Source of the DNA: Aquificaceae bacterium
GTDB taxonomy: Bacteria > Aquificota > Aquificia > Aquificales > Aquificaceae
Assembly (NCBI GenBank): GCA_027079305.1
Contig: JALWVU010000052.1
Span: 1 to 64,000, forward strand
Direction: 5' to 3'
DNA length: 64,000 nucleotides
In this document: positions 44,069 to 53,354 of the stretch, piece by piece
How positions within the stretch are numbered: the first letter of the stretch is position 1
Layout of the letters: each line of letters starts with the position of its first letter
Translations under genes and position numbers: made by a program
Notes under the pieces: model-generated
What the model was told of the DNA's origin: nothing
What the model saw: only the letters and a program-made list of their open reading frames with translations
Databases searched by the model: none

Positions 44069-44884
44069 TTAAATGGGAAGTTTTATCTCTTCATAATCCT
44101 TTGGAGGTTTAAACATACTCTCTGGTATATTTATCCTCTCCACTCTTTTGACGGTCTCTTTGACAAATCTGTAACTTCGAGTATCTACTTTCAGCATCCT
44201 GACGGGCGCGCCGTGTTCTTTTATAAAGCTTTGAAGTTCCTGAAAGGCATCATTGTATAGATTCAGAAGATCTCTGTTCTCCCTTAGTCCTCTCTCCACA
44301 GCCTTTATCTGCAATCTGAGGATGGTAAGGTTTGCCTCCTCGAGGTCCTTATCCTTAGCTATCCATGCTACAAACTTCTCTGTTCTTACCGTAAAAACAA
44401 CCTCCTTGGCTTTCCATTTAACTATCTTTTCCTCTCTGCCTGTGAATTTGTAAAAGCTCTTGTTCAGGCTACACCTTTTCTCGTAATTGCATAGAACGGG
44501 CAAGCTGAGAAATTCTCCCTCAAGTATCAGCTGATTAACAAAATGTTTGTATGGAATCAGGAGTCTTCTGAACAGTTTCCTGTCGTGATCCACGTAGTAA
44601 GTGATTATACCTTCCTTCGAAAGGAGACCTATGCTTGTTGATCTTGCTCTCAACACCTCTCCGCTCGACTCTATAACCTTTTCTTCCCTTATGAAGGCGT
44701 TCTCCGTTACGAAGTCCTTGACCTCTTTCAACTGGCTACCCGCATCGGGCAAACATGCACCGAACTTACCGGTTATATGTTTCACTCCCGCATATCTTAC
44801 CTCGACGATTTTCTCTATCAGATACCCCTCGACCGCATATGAGCTAAAGGTTATTAAGATTAAGAGTGTTAGTACCCACCGCAC
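44069..44884 (-). CDS. Secreted protein, paralogue 3 of a tandem triplet (divergent)
   Basis: I prefer the GTG at 44884 because AGGGGGAG lies upstream of it; another GTG at 44911 would overlap the preceding gene. The signal peptide is VLTLLILITFSSYA. Its blocks are weaker but in the same order: C-x5-C as CNYEKRC, VKWKAKEVVF, WIAKDKDL, EHGAPV and TVKRVERINIPESMFKPPKDY. It has an extra Cys near the N-terminus (FGACLPDAG). The oldest or fastest-changing of the three, by eye. Confidence 0.6.
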   Translation of the reverse strand: MRWVLTLLILITFSSYAVEGYLIEKIVEVRYAGVKHITGKFGACLPDAGSQLKEVKDFVTENAFIREEKVIESSGEVLRARSTSIGLLSKEGIITYYVDHDRKLFRRLLIPYKHFVNQLILEGEFLSLPVLCNYEKRCSLNKSFYKFTGREEKIVKWKAKEVVFTVRTEKFVAWIAKDKDLEEANLTILRLQIKAVERGLRENRDLLNLYNDAFQELQSFIKEHGAPVRMLKVDTRSYRFVKETVKRVERINIPESMFKPPKDYEEIKLPI

Positions 44885-44900
44885 ATAATCTCCCCCTGTA

Positions 44901-45323
44901 TCAGAATTCACCGAATATTAACCTGTTGGGATCTTCCTCTGAGAGCTTTACTCCCCTGCTCAGGATATACTTCTCCAGGTTTCCCCGATCTCTGAGGGGC
45001 GTGAGCCTCTTCTCCCCCTCAGGGGTTTCCCAAAGAACAGAGTAAGAGTCTCCCTTGACCACCACGTCAGGTTCGAGCTTCTTGAAACCTTTGCCTTCCA
45101 TGATTTTAAGGAATGTATCCTCCTCCAGGGCCAGAACGAAGAGTGGGTAGTCCTTCCTGACTTCTGGGGAATCGTCCACGGTAATATCGAGCTTCTTGAA
45201 AACCTCGAGCATTGCTTCGGACAGGGCGTTCCCGAAATCTTCCTCTGTCAGCCTGTCATCCCCCACAAACCAGATCTGAAACCTGTCCTCGTAGGAGTTC
45301 AGTTCAAGCTTAAAATACTTCAT
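44901..45323 (-). CDS. Cytosolic-looking protein of unknown function
   Basis: 140 residues, acidic, with alternating strands and helices and no signal peptide, so it differs from its secreted neighbours. KYFKLELNSYEDRFQIWFVG begins it; no motif is recognised. It lies 16 bases upstream of paralogue 3 and 9 bases downstream of the secreted gene at 45333, so it is embedded in the secreted operon. Confidence 0.6.
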   Translation of the reverse strand: MKYFKLELNSYEDRFQIWFVGDDRLTEEDFGNALSEAMLEVFKKLDITVDDSPEVRKDYPLFVLALEEDTFLKIMEGKGFKKLEPDVVVKGDSYSVLWETPEGEKRLTPLRDRGNLEKYILSRGVKLSEEDPNRLIFGEF

Positions 45324-45332
45324 TCTAATAAT

Positions 45333-45995
45333 CTACCCTCCCACAAGGCTTGTGGGAACGGTTATGGGTTTCCAGGCGGGAGTATGAGGTATCTTCTTAC
45401 TCTTCCCCTCATCGATAAGTTTTTGAATGTTCGGAGGTATGGGGGGATTTACCTCAAATTGGGACAGGTAGTATCTTACTCTGACCTTGGGAATTATCCC
45501 GGGTGTGGTAGCTATGGGAACCTCTATAAGCGCTTCAAAGCTGGTTTCTTGCTTTCCTGCTTTTATAGCATTCAGGACCTCCAGAAGAACCCTGCTTCCC
45601 GCAGCGTTGCTTAGATAGTTTTCCATCTCCTTGTTCCTCTGCTCGAGTCCTGCAGGGCTGAAATCGGAGGGCTGATTCTGTCTGTGCCCGAAGATGTAGT
45701 CAGGATCTGAGTATATGTCCGCGTGGTATCCAGCGTAGGTATCGGACCACACCACTATGGTAGGGATGTAGTAGTCCCCGCGTTTGGTGTCGAGCAAAAC
45801 CCACACACAGGTTTTCGGAGGCATCGGATCTACGCCTGTGGGCGAGACGTAACCTTTCATCCCCATAGGCATCATAGGGAAGGGAGCACCGCCCTCGAAC
45901 CCCAGCACCTCTATGTGCCCGCAGTATTTAAAGCTTTTCACTGGCTGTGAGAAGGAACCTGTCAGGAATATCAGAAGAAGCAAAAGAATTCTCAT
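45333..45995 (-). CDS. Secreted protein of unknown function
   Basis: 220 residues with signal peptide LLLLLIFLTGSFS and a GGAGGGGG ribosome site. The mature part has KYCGHIEVLGFEGG near residue 25 (compare DCGHVLGRY in the protein at 42202), a Met/Pro-rich turn, and a long body with aromatic and polar residues (YYIPTIVVWSDTYAGYHAD). It is the first gene of the six-gene secreted operon that ends at 42202. No family recognised. Confidence 0.6.
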   Translation of the reverse strand: MRILLLLLIFLTGSFSQPVKSFKYCGHIEVLGFEGGAPFPMMPMGMKGYVSPTGVDPMPPKTCVWVLLDTKRGDYYIPTIVVWSDTYAGYHADIYSDPDYIFGHRQNQPSDFSPAGLEQRNKEMENYLSNAAGSRVLLEVLNAIKAGKQETSFEALIEVPIATTPGIIPKVRVRYYLSQFEVNPPIPPNIQKLIDEGKSKKIPHTPAWKPITVPTSLVGG

Positions 45996-46052
45996 GATAA
46001 TACCCCCTCCTTTAATAGGATAGTCCTCTGTTCAGGTGTATAGATGTGAAAC

Positions 46053-47252
46053 TTACCCCCTCCTTACCCTGTAGAATTTCTTCTTCCCTACCTGGACCTT
46101 GAGCTCCCCGTTCAATTTTATGCTCTGGTGAGGATCGGTGATCTTCTCAAAATTCACCTTGAGGCCTCCTCCCTGTATGACTCTCCTTCCTTCGTTCTTT
46201 GAGGAGACCGCTCCAAGCTTTATAAGAAGGTCGAGAGCCTTTATCTCCTCGTCAGGCAGTTCGACGAGGGGGGCGTCCTCGGGAAACTTTCTCTTGGAGT
46301 AGGTGCTCTCGAACCACTCCCTGGCTTTTTTAGCCTCCTCCTCCGAGTGGAATCTGCTCACTATAATCTCCGCAAGGTGCTTTTTGGCCTCCATAGGATG
46401 CCAATCTTTTTTGAACCTCTCTATCTCTTCCTCCCTGTAGTCCGTCAACAGCAGGTAGTAATCCCACATGAGATCGTCCGAGATGGACATGAGCTTTCCG
46501 AACATGGTCTTGGGGTCCTCTGTTATCCCCACATAGTTTCCGTAGGACTTGGACATCTTCCTGACGCCGTCCAGACCCACCAGCAGGGGAAGGGTCATGC
46601 AAACCTGGGGCTCCTGTCCGTATTCCCTCTGGATGTCCCTCCCTATCAGGAGGTTGAACTTCTGGTCCGTTCCTCCCAGCTCCACATCAGCCTTTATGGC
46701 TACCGAGTCGTAGGCCTGGAGGAGGGGATACAGGAACTCGTGGATGTGTATGGGCTTACCCTCCTTAAAGCGCTTTGAAAAGTCCTCCCTCTCGAGCATC
46801 CTTGCGACCGTGTATTTGGCGGAGAGCTTTATTAGACCTTCAGTCCCAAGCTCCTGGAGCCAGGTGCTGTTGAAGACTATCGTGGTCTTTTCGGGATCAA
46901 GGATCTTGAAGACCTGCTGTTCGTAAGTCCTGGCGTTCTCGAGGACCTCTTCCTTTGTTAAAGGTGGCCTCGTCTCGCTCCTTCCCGTGGGATCCCCTAT
47001 CATGGCGGTGAAGTCCCCGATTATGAAGTAGACCTCGTGGCCGAGCTGTTGAAACTGGCGCATCTTCTGGAGAAGGACCGCGTGTCCCAGGTGTAGGTCC
47101 GGAGCTGTAGGATCAAAGCCGGCTTTAACCCTGAGAGGTCTTCCTTCCTTAAGCTTCTTAAGGAGTTCCTTCTCCTCTATTATTTCTACCGTTCCCTGTT
47201 TGAGGAGCTGGAGCTGCTTTTCCGGACTCACGGGAGAAAGATTATAACCCAT
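46053..47252 (-). CDS. tyrS: Tyrosyl-tRNA synthetase
   Basis: 399 residues. Class I signature motifs are HLGHAVLL near residue 55 (HIGH-like) and KMSKSYGN near 235 (KMSKS), with [11 protein letters not shown] and [13 protein letters not shown] around the tyrosine site. A C-terminal S4-like domain ([14 protein letters not shown]) binds tRNA. Its start lies 11 bases inside the end of iorB, an odd pairing with a Tat-exported oxidoreductase. Confidence 0.97.
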   Translation of the reverse strand: MGYNLSPVSPEKQLQLLKQGTVEIIEEKELLKKLKEGRPLRVKAGFDPTAPDLHLGHAVLLQKMRQFQQLGHEVYFIIGDFTAMIGDPTGRSETRPPLTKEEVLENARTYEQQVFKILDPEKTTIVFNSTWLQELGTEGLIKLSAKYTVARMLEREDFSKRFKEGKPIHIHEFLYPLLQAYDSVAIKADVELGGTDQKFNLLIGRDIQREYGQEPQVCMTLPLLVGLDGVRKMSKSYGNYVGITEDPKTMFGKLMSISDDLMWDYYLLLTDYREEEIERFKKDWHPMEAKKHLAEIIVSRFHSEEEAKKAREWFESTYSKRKFPEDAPLVELPDEEIKALDLLIKLGAVSSKNEGRRVIQGGGLKVNFEKITDPHQSIKLNGELKVQVGKKKFYRVRRG

Positions 47253-49338
47253 AGTAGGGAAGCTCCGTGATAGGCTTCCCCGTAATTCTGAAGAGGGCGT
47301 TGGCGACCGCCGGAGCTATCGGGGGAAGGCCTGGCTCCCCTATCCCTCCCATCTCACCCTCCGAGCGGACTATGTGGACCTCTATCTCGGGAACCTCCCC
47401 CATCCTCAGGATAGGGTAGGTGTCGAAGTTGTTGTTCACCGCGAAGCCGTTCCTGAACCTAACACCCTCGTAGAGGAAGGCGCTCAGGCCCATGATGATC
47501 CCGCTCTCCATCTGCTGGACCACCAGATCCGGATTAACCACGAGGGGCCCCAGATCCACCGCACACACCACCCTGTGGACCTTGACCCTGCCATCTATCA
47601 GAGACACCTCCGCCACCTGGGCCACGTGGGTTCCGAAGGAGTGGTGGTAGGCTATCCCGAGGGCCTGTCCCTCCCTAGGTCCCCTGTGCCATCCGGAGGC
47701 CTCCGCCACCTTCTCTATAACCCCCTGGGCCCTCATGTGCATCCCCAGAAGCTCAAGCCTCAGGTCCACGGGGTCCTTTCCCCCCAGGTGGGCGAGCTGG
47801 TCCAGGAAGGTCTCCATTACGTAGGCGTTATGGGTGTGGCCCACAGAGCGCCAGAACCAGACGGGGATCTTAACCTTTGACTTCACAAACTCAACGTGGA
47901 TGTTGGGGATCTCGTAGAAGGTGTTGGCCACTCCGGAGACCGCGGCACTGTCAACTCCCCTCCTCTCCTTACCTATAGCCCACTCGAAGACCGCCGGGAC
48001 AGCTATCTTGAAGTAGAGGGAGTTGGGGTTTCCTCTGTTGTCCACCGAGCCCCTGAGCTTCACCGCACACATGGGCCTGAACCAGCCAGACTGCACGTCG
48101 TCCTCTCTCGTGTAGAAGAGCTTCACGGGCCTTCCCGTCTTCTTGGCGATCTTGAGGGCCTCCGCCACGAACTCTGAGTTTGACTTCCTCCCGAAGCCTC
48201 CTCCGAGGTATGTGGTTATCACCTTTATCCTGCTCTCGGGGAGTCCCGTTATGCGCCTCGCGTGCCTGAGGACCGAGGTCTGGCTTTGGGTGGGGGCGTA
48301 TATGGTGCATCCGTCCCTGTCGATTTTGACCGTGCAGGCCATGGGCTCCATGCAGGCGTGGTAGAGGTAGGGAAGGAGGTAGGTGAGCTCTATTCTTTTT
48401 GGGAACTTTTCGTAAACCCCTTTCGGATCTCCGTCCTTGCGGGCTATGAGGCCCCTCTTCTGGAGGAGCTGTATGTAGTGTTCTTTGAGATCTTCCGTGC
48501 TTCCTACGGAGGTTTTGCTGTATTTGACCTTGAGCTTCTTCCTCCCCTCCAGGACCGCTTCGGGACTCTCCCCGCAGACCGCCACGCCCTTCCCTACTCT
48601 GAAGACGTGGGTGACACCCTTTACCTTCCTGGTTTCGGAAGGGTCGTAGGAGACTATCCTGCCCCCGAAGGGAGGTCTCTCCACAACCGCATACAGCTGG
48701 TTTTCGAAGAAGTGGTCCAGTCCGAACCTCGCCTCCCCGCTTACCTTATCATCGAGGTCAATCCTCGGAAGGGACCTGCCTATGTATCTGAACTCCTCTG
48801 GATCTTTGAGCTTGGGGTAAAGGGGCACGGGGAGCTTCATGGCAAGGCCCGCCAACTTACCGTAAGGGACCTTTTTGCCCGTCTTCGTATCGATCACATA
48901 GCCCAGCTCCGCCTTGAGCCTGCTTTTGGGGACCTTCCAGAGCCTCGATGCGGCCTCAATCAGCATCTCCCTCATCACTGCACCAGCGGAGCGCATTATG
49001 TCGAACATGTGCCTTATGCTGGTGCTCCCTCCGGTGAGCTGGGATCCCATATAGGGGTCTATGTATGCCTTTCCCGCAGGGGCGGGCATAACCTTTACCC
49101 TATCCCACGGAAAGTCGAGCTCCTCCGCAACGAGCTGGGCTATCCCCGTGTAGACCCCCTGGCCCATCTCCGACTTGTTAACTAAAACCGTAAGGTAGTT
49201 ATCTTCCGAGAGGTTTATCCAGAGCCTGGGGGAGTGCCTCTTCAGATCGTTCGCCTTAACTACGTCAAAGCCCTTCGAGGTAGCCACAATCAGCAGGCTC
49301 AGGCCTCCGAGCTTGAAGAACTCCCTCCTCGTCATCAT
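47242..49338 (-). CDS. iorB: Tat-exported molybdopterin oxidoreductase, IorB-like large subunit
   Basis: Start at ATG 49338 (ATGATGA overlap with the iorA stop); the longer frame adds 21 unconserved residues. Tat signal [18 protein letters not shown] leads. The body has [53 protein letters not shown] and, near the C-terminus, [13 protein letters not shown] with the Glu of the molybdenum site. This is the xanthine dehydrogenase-family layout of isoquinoline 1-oxidoreductase beta. The substrate (aldehyde or N-heterocycle) is unknown. Its partner is the small iron-sulfur subunit just upstream. Confidence 0.9.
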   Translation of the reverse strand: MMTRREFFKLGGLSLLIVATSKGFDVVKANDLKRHSPRLWINLSEDNYLTVLVNKSEMGQGVYTGIAQLVAEELDFPWDRVKVMPAPAGKAYIDPYMGSQLTGGSTSIRHMFDIMRSAGAVMREMLIEAASRLWKVPKSRLKAELGYVIDTKTGKKVPYGKLAGLAMKLPVPLYPKLKDPEEFRYIGRSLPRIDLDDKVSGEARFGLDHFFENQLYAVVERPPFGGRIVSYDPSETRKVKGVTHVFRVGKGVAVCGESPEAVLEGRKKLKVKYSKTSVGSTEDLKEHYIQLLQKRGLIARKDGDPKGVYEKFPKRIELTYLLPYLYHACMEPMACTVKIDRDGCTIYAPTQSQTSVLRHARRITGLPESRIKVITTYLGGGFGRKSNSEFVAEALKIAKKTGRPVKLFYTREDDVQSGWFRPMCAVKLRGSVDNRGNPNSLYFKIAVPAVFEWAIGKERRGVDSAAVSGVANTFYEIPNIHVEFVKSKVKIPVWFWRSVGHTHNAYVMETFLDQLAHLGGKDPVDLRLELLGMHMRAQGVIEKVAEASGWHRGPREGQALGIAYHHSFGTHVAQVAEVSLIDGRVKVHRVVCAVDLGPLVVNPDLVVQQMESGIIMGLSAFLYEGVRFRNGFAVNNNFDTYPILRMGEVPEIEVHIVRSEGEMGGIGEPGLPPIAPAVANALFRITGKPITELPYYGL

Positions 49339-49781
49339 CCCATCATCTCCGAGGCTCTCATCACCGCCCTTACTATCCTCGGGTAGGTCCCGCATCTGCA
49401 CAGGTTCCCGTTCATGGCCCTTACGATCTCTTCCCTCGTGGGTCTGGGATTTCTACTGAGCAGGGCGTAGGCCCGAACTATCTGACCGCTCTGGCAGTAT
49501 CCGCACTGTGGGACTCCCACCTCCTTCCAGGCCCTTTTAATGGGATGGTTTTCGGGTATTCCTTCGATCGTCGTTATACTCTTTCCGACCACGTTCCCTA
49601 CCTGCACACTGCAGGAGCGGACGGGCTCCCCGTCCACAAGGACGGTGCAACTACCGCAAATTGCCTTCAGACACCCGAATTTGGTTCCCGTCAGTTTCAG
49701 ATGCTCCCGGAGCACCCAGAGAAGAGGAGTTCGGGGATCTACGTCTACTCGGTAAAGCCTCCCGTTTACCTTCAGCTCCAT
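49335..49781 (-). CDS. iorA: [2Fe-2S] small subunit of the IorAB-type oxidoreductase
   Basis: 148 residues with two [2Fe-2S] sets: GTKFGCLKAICGSCTVLVDGE near residue 35 (plant-ferredoxin type) and PQCGYCQSGQIV plus MNGNLCRCGTYPR near the end. There is no signal peptide, so it is exported with iorB. It is first in iorA-iorB-tyrS and diverges from a small lipoprotein gene. Confidence 0.93.
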   Translation of the reverse strand: MELKVNGRLYRVDVDPRTPLLWVLREHLKLTGTKFGCLKAICGSCTVLVDGEPVRSCSVQVGNVVGKSITTIEGIPENHPIKRAWKEVGVPQCGYCQSGQIVRAYALLSRNPRPTREEIVRAMNGNLCRCGTYPRIVRAVMRASEMMG

Positions 49782-49806
49782 CCCGCCCCTCAGAATATAA
49801 CTTAAA

Positions 49807-50145
49807 ATGTATGCGATGAGGTATATGATCTACATCTTCCTCACTATTGCCCTGGTCTCTTCGTGCGCTGATAAGAAAAAGGAAATCGAGAAGACAGATT
49901 ACGGTGAATACGAAAAATGCATGGACGCTATAGCCATATACGACAGATGCGCAAATCCAGGAACGAGCTGTGGATTTCACGCCAAGAAGGTATCGATAAT
50001 GCTGGAGAACTCAAAATTAAAGCCCGACCAGAGGGCTTTCATATTGAGGACCTGCTACAGGGTTTGTTCCCAGAGGGATGTCTACTTCAAGAAGGTAAGG
50101 CCGAAGTTGATGAAGGACTGCTCAAGGCTACTCAATCCAAGGTGA
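49807..50145 (+). CDS. Small cysteine-rich putative lipoprotein
   Basis: 112 residues. The signal ends in ALVSSC, a lipobox, followed by a Lys-rich linker. Besides the lipidated Cys, the mature part has about six cysteines, in a spacing (KCMDAIAIYDRC, TSCGF, RTCYRVC, KDCSRL) that suggests disulfides. An ATG at 49807 or a later one at 49816 could start it. No family recognised. It overlaps the mtnC end by 14 bases, convergent. Confidence 0.6.
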   Translation: MYAMRYMIYIFLTIALVSSCADKKKEIEKTDYGEYEKCMDAIAIYDRCANPGTSCGFHAKKVSIMLENSKLKPDQRAFILRTCYRVCSQRDVYFKKVRPKLMKDCSRLLNPR

Positions 50146-50800
50146 TTTCGTCGAAGCTCCTCGCTTGAGGATAGGGAAAGCCTTCTATAATCTCGTTCTC
50201 CCCTTCCCTTGCGAATCTGATAACCTTCATTCCCGCTTCGGAGGCGGACTTTATCTCCTCGGGGTTGTCCGAAAGGAACAGAATCTCTTCAGGCTTTAAC
50301 CCGATCTCCCGAGCGATCCTCCAGTAGGACTCAGGATCTTTCTTGTTCCCGATCTTGGTGTCGAAGTATCCCGAGAAGAGGTAGTTTATGTCACCGAACT
50401 GGGTGTGTCCGAAAAGGAGTTTCTGGGCTTTCACCGAACCTGAGGAGTAAACGTATATGGGAATTCCCTTCTCGTGCCACTCCTTGAGCTTTCTGTAAGC
50501 ATCCTCGTAGATGTGTCCCTTCAGCTCTCCCCTTTTGTAGCCCTCTTCCCAAATTAGCCCCTGAAGTTCCTTGAGGGGAGTTGCCTTCCTGTCTTCGTCT
50601 ATCCATCTGATAAGCGTATCCACTGGATCTCCGGGCTCTATCTTCTGAACTTCCTCCAGTATCCTTCTGACTTCCGGGTCTTCCGAATGCTCCCTGATGA
50701 ATTCCCTGAGCTTATTCCTTGAGTAAGGAAAGAGAACCTCTTTAACGAATGAGATAGAGGAGGTGGTTCCCTCTATGTCGGTTAAAACAGCCTTAATCAA
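50132..50800 (-). CDS. mtnC: Enolase-phosphatase E1 (acireductone synthase)
   Basis: 222 residues, HAD-type. LTDIEGTTSSISFVKEVLFPYS at the start is the MtnC signature (Asp then Glu in place of the usual second Asp), VYSSGSVKAQKLLFGHTQFGD near residue 117 is motif II and FLSDNPEEI near 175 is motif IV. It converts the diketone intermediate to acireductone in methionine salvage. It overlaps mtnD by 8 bases. Confidence 0.95.
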   Translation of the reverse strand: MIKAVLTDIEGTTSSISFVKEVLFPYSRNKLREFIREHSEDPEVRRILEEVQKIEPGDPVDTLIRWIDEDRKATPLKELQGLIWEEGYKRGELKGHIYEDAYRKLKEWHEKGIPIYVYSSGSVKAQKLLFGHTQFGDINYLFSGYFDTKIGNKKDPESYWRIAREIGLKPEEILFLSDNPEEIKSASEAGMKVIRFAREGENEIIEGFPYPQARSFDEITLD

Positions 50801-51347
50801 GGGCCACTATCCCCTCGTATTTGGGAAACCTTTTGGCTATATCCGAACCCGTGTAGTTGGCCACCCAGCCCTCCGGGGTTGTGAAGAGCCTTATGCACTT
50901 GAAGTTGGGGTTCTCCCCCATGTCGAACCAGTGGGGTGTATTGGGTGGAACACTTATCAGATCTCCGCCCTCGCAGTGAACCACGTAAACTTTGTCGTCC
51001 GGATGCAGGTAGAAGACACCGTCTCCATAGACGAAGTATCTCACCTCGAAGTCCGAGTGGGTGTGCTCGTCGAGGAACTTCTTCCTCAGCTCGTCCTTCT
51101 TGGGATTATCGGGTGTGAGTGAGACCACGTCGCAGGACTGGAAGCCGAACCTTATCATCAACCTGTTTATAGGGTCCTTGAAAGCCTCGAGGACCTCCTC
51201 CTCGTCCGCATCCTCACTTAGGGGAGTGTTCGGCTCCCACCTTTCAAAGAGAACGTTTATCTCGGAGAGCCTCTCGGCTATCTTCTCGGGATCATCTATC
51301 TTCTCCAAAAGCTTTCCTTCCTCATCGTAGATAAGAAGTCTACTCAT
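50793..51347 (-). CDS. mtnD: Acireductone dioxygenase
   Basis: 184 residues of the cupin fold. Metal ligands His, His and Glu lie in EHTHSDFEVRYFVYG near residue 100, and the last His in TPHWFDMGE near 138. With iron it gives the keto-acid precursor of methionine; with nickel it gives methylthiopropionate. It works with mtnC and indirectly with speE (60231), which makes methylthioadenosine. The rest of the salvage path is not in the window. Confidence 0.94.
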   Translation of the reverse strand: MSRLLIYDEEGKLLEKIDDPEKIAERLSEINVLFERWEPNTPLSEDADEEEVLEAFKDPINRLMIRFGFQSCDVVSLTPDNPKKDELRKKFLDEHTHSDFEVRYFVYGDGVFYLHPDDKVYVVHCEGGDLISVPPNTPHWFDMGENPNFKCIRLFTTPEGWVANYTGSDIAKRFPKYEGIVALD

Positions 51348-51436
51348 GGAACATATTTTACCCTATCCGCTCAGCAAACTCATTCGAATACCCTCGTGCT
51401 ATAATACGGCCAATTGGAGAAACAAGGAGGTGGAGG

Positions 51437-51856
51437 ATGGTCAGACACTTTGCATTCCTTGTTTTGCTTTCCCTTCTCGCACTCGTAGCAGGGTGTGAAA
51501 ACAAACCTTCAGAGGAACTTGCCCTCGAGGCTTTAAGGGACGCTTTCAGTGAGGTTGGCAAGATAGAATCTGTCAAGAAGCTGAACGGATGGTTTGAGGA
51601 TGAAAGTAAAAACAAGTATACGATGGAGGTAGAATACGTCATTAAGTTCAATAAAGAATTCATAACTGAGCTAAATAAGGCGAGGGGTAGTATAACCGCT
51701 TTGCTCCTTATGCCTATATACAATACGTGCTTTTCTGGAGAGAACAAAAAGCTTATGAAAGAGGAATCTAAGTGTAAATCACAGGCTAAGATAACCTTCA
51801 GAAAGACAGACAAAGGTTGGAAAATGATCAGTGAGGAGTCCGAACTCTGGAAGTAG
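51437..51856 (+). CDS. Small putative lipoprotein
   Basis: 139 residues. Signal ends in LVAGC, a lipobox. The rest is a mixed strand/helix domain with two cysteines (YNTCFSG, SKCKSQ) that may pair, and a C-terminal strand KITFRKTDKGWKMISEES typical of small periplasmic domains. The ribosome site AAGGAGG lies 9 bases upstream. A TATAAT at 51400-51405 may serve as -10. No family recognised. Confidence 0.65.
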   Translation: MVRHFAFLVLLSLLALVAGCENKPSEELALEALRDAFSEVGKIESVKKLNGWFEDESKNKYTMEVEYVIKFNKEFITELNKARGSITALLLMPIYNTCFSGENKKLMKEESKCKSQAKITFRKTDKGWKMISEESELWK

Positions 51857-51859
51857 TTC

Positions 51860-51888
51860 TTGAATCGGGGTATTCACAGACTTATAAT
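51860..51888 (+). promoter_or_regulatory. tRNA-Arg promoter
   Basis: TTGAAT (51860-51865), a 17-base spacer and TATAAT (51883-51888), 12 bases before the tRNA. A very good match to a housekeeping promoter. It begins just after the lipoprotein stop. Confidence 0.7.
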
Positions 51889-51900
51889 TTTTATCTGGCT

Positions 51901-51977
51901 GTCCCCGTAGCTCAGGCGGATAGAGCGCGAGATTCCTAATCTCGAGGTCGGAGGTTCGAGTCCTCCCGGGGACGCCA
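51901..51977 (+). tRNA. tRNA-Arg (anticodon CCT)
   Basis: 77 bases with the CCA encoded. The acceptor stem GTCCCCG pairs with CGGGGAC; the anticodon arm CGAGA/TCTCG encloses TTCCTAA, anticodon CCT, which reads AGG. The T-arm GGAGG-TTCGAGT-CCTCC is intact. AGG is a heavily used Arg codon here, which fits. The end touches the stop codon of the beta-CASP gene on the other strand. Confidence 0.96.
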
Positions 51978-53354
51978 TTAAATCTCCAGGACCTCTCCCA
52001 GTTCAGGGACATAGCTTTCAAGGTTGAGTTCGCCCTTTATATGCTCCGCAAAGATCTTCATCTTCTCCTCCTCGCCGTGGATAAGGAAAACTTTAGGATT
52101 TCCAGCGTGGGACAGCCACTCGGTGAGTTCCCTCTGATCCGCGTGGGAGGAAAAACCGTTTATCGTATAGACCTCCGCCCTTACCGCTATCTCCTCCCCG
52201 AGTATACGAACCTTATCAGCCCCCTCTATTATCCTCCTCCCGAGTGTTCCTTTGGGCTGAAATCCCACGAATATAAGACTGCACTCCTCCCTCCAGAGGT
52301 TGTGCTTCAGATGATGAAGTATTCTCCCCCCTGTAAGCATACCGCTCCCGGCTATGATTATCGCCCCGCTCTTTACGTCGTTTATCTTCTTCGACTCTTC
52401 CACCTCCCTCGTGAACTTGAGGTAGGGAAAGCTGAAGGGGTCCCTCTCCTTAAAGATCCTGTAGGTTTCCTCGTCGAAGAACTCAGGATTTTGAAGGAAT
52501 ATCTTTGTGGCGTTTATGGCAAGGGGGCTGTCGAGGAAGACCTGACACTCGGGGAGTATATCCCTCTCAAACATTTCCCTGAGAACAAAGAGGATGTCCT
52601 GGGCCCTTTCGAGGGCGTAGGAGGGTATCAGGACGTTCCCTTCCCTGTAGAGGGTCTTCAAAACCGCCTCCTCGAACTCTTTCTTAGACTCTTTGAAGCT
52701 CTTGTGGTTCCTGTCTCCGTATGTAGTTTCTATAAAGACCGCGTCCGCGGTAGAGGGAGGGGATGGATCTCTCACTATAGGTTTTCCTCTGTTCCCGAGA
52801 TCTCCCGAGAAGGTTATCTTCCTGCCCTCCACCTCGAACTCTATGAAGGCGGAGCCGAGTATGTGCCCCGCGTCCCTGAGTGTGAAGCTGAAGCCCGGCG
52901 CAAGATCGTATCTTTTTCCGTATTCGAGATAGGGATGGGAGAAGAAGTCGAAGCTCTCGAGAACGTCGAGTTCCTCGTAGAGGGGCGGGTTCACGATCTC
53001 TCCGGTTCTCTCCGCCTTCCTGAGCCTGCTCTTGTAGGTTTCGTTCATCACTTTTGCAGCGTCGAGGAGCATTATCCTCGCTATCTGGGCGGTTGGCCTC
53101 GTGCAGAGTATCTTTCCCCTGAAGCCTTCTCTGACGAGGAGCGGGATCCTTCCGCAGTGGTCTATGTGGGCGTGGGTAAGTATGAGGTAGTCTATCTCCT
53201 TAGGATCGAAGGGGAAGGGATCGTAGTTCTTTTCCTCGTCTTCTCCCTGAAACATTCCGCAATCCACGAGGACTTTGAGCCCCTTTGCCTCTAAAAGATG
53301 ACAGCTACCGGTAACGGTTCTGACAGCACCGCAGGGGGTTATCCTTATTGCCAT
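51978..53354 (-). CDS. Metallo-beta-lactamase/beta-CASP RNA-processing nuclease
   Basis: 458 residues. THAHIDHCGRIPLL is the HxHxDH zinc site, DAGHILGSAFIEF and FSGDLGN complete the MBL core, and the beta-CASP insert has PSYALERAQDI, then the motifs SGMLTGGRI and VYTINGFSSHADQREL, and LIHGEEE near the C-terminus. It resembles the YSH1/RNase J-like family of bacterial/archaeal RNA nucleases. Its stop adjoins the tRNA-Arg CCA, and its own start overlaps the tRNA-Phe promoter on the other strand. Confidence 0.92.
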   Translation of the reverse strand: MAIRITPCGAVRTVTGSCHLLEAKGLKVLVDCGMFQGEDEEKNYDPFPFDPKEIDYLILTHAHIDHCGRIPLLVREGFRGKILCTRPTAQIARIMLLDAAKVMNETYKSRLRKAERTGEIVNPPLYEELDVLESFDFFSHPYLEYGKRYDLAPGFSFTLRDAGHILGSAFIEFEVEGRKITFSGDLGNRGKPIVRDPSPPSTADAVFIETTYGDRNHKSFKESKKEFEEAVLKTLYREGNVLIPSYALERAQDILFVLREMFERDILPECQVFLDSPLAINATKIFLQNPEFFDEETYRIFKERDPFSFPYLKFTREVEESKKINDVKSGAIIIAGSGMLTGGRILHHLKHNLWREECSLIFVGFQPKGTLGRRIIEGADKVRILGEEIAVRAEVYTINGFSSHADQRELTEWLSHAGNPKVFLIHGEEEKMKIFAEHIKGELNLESYVPELGEVLEI

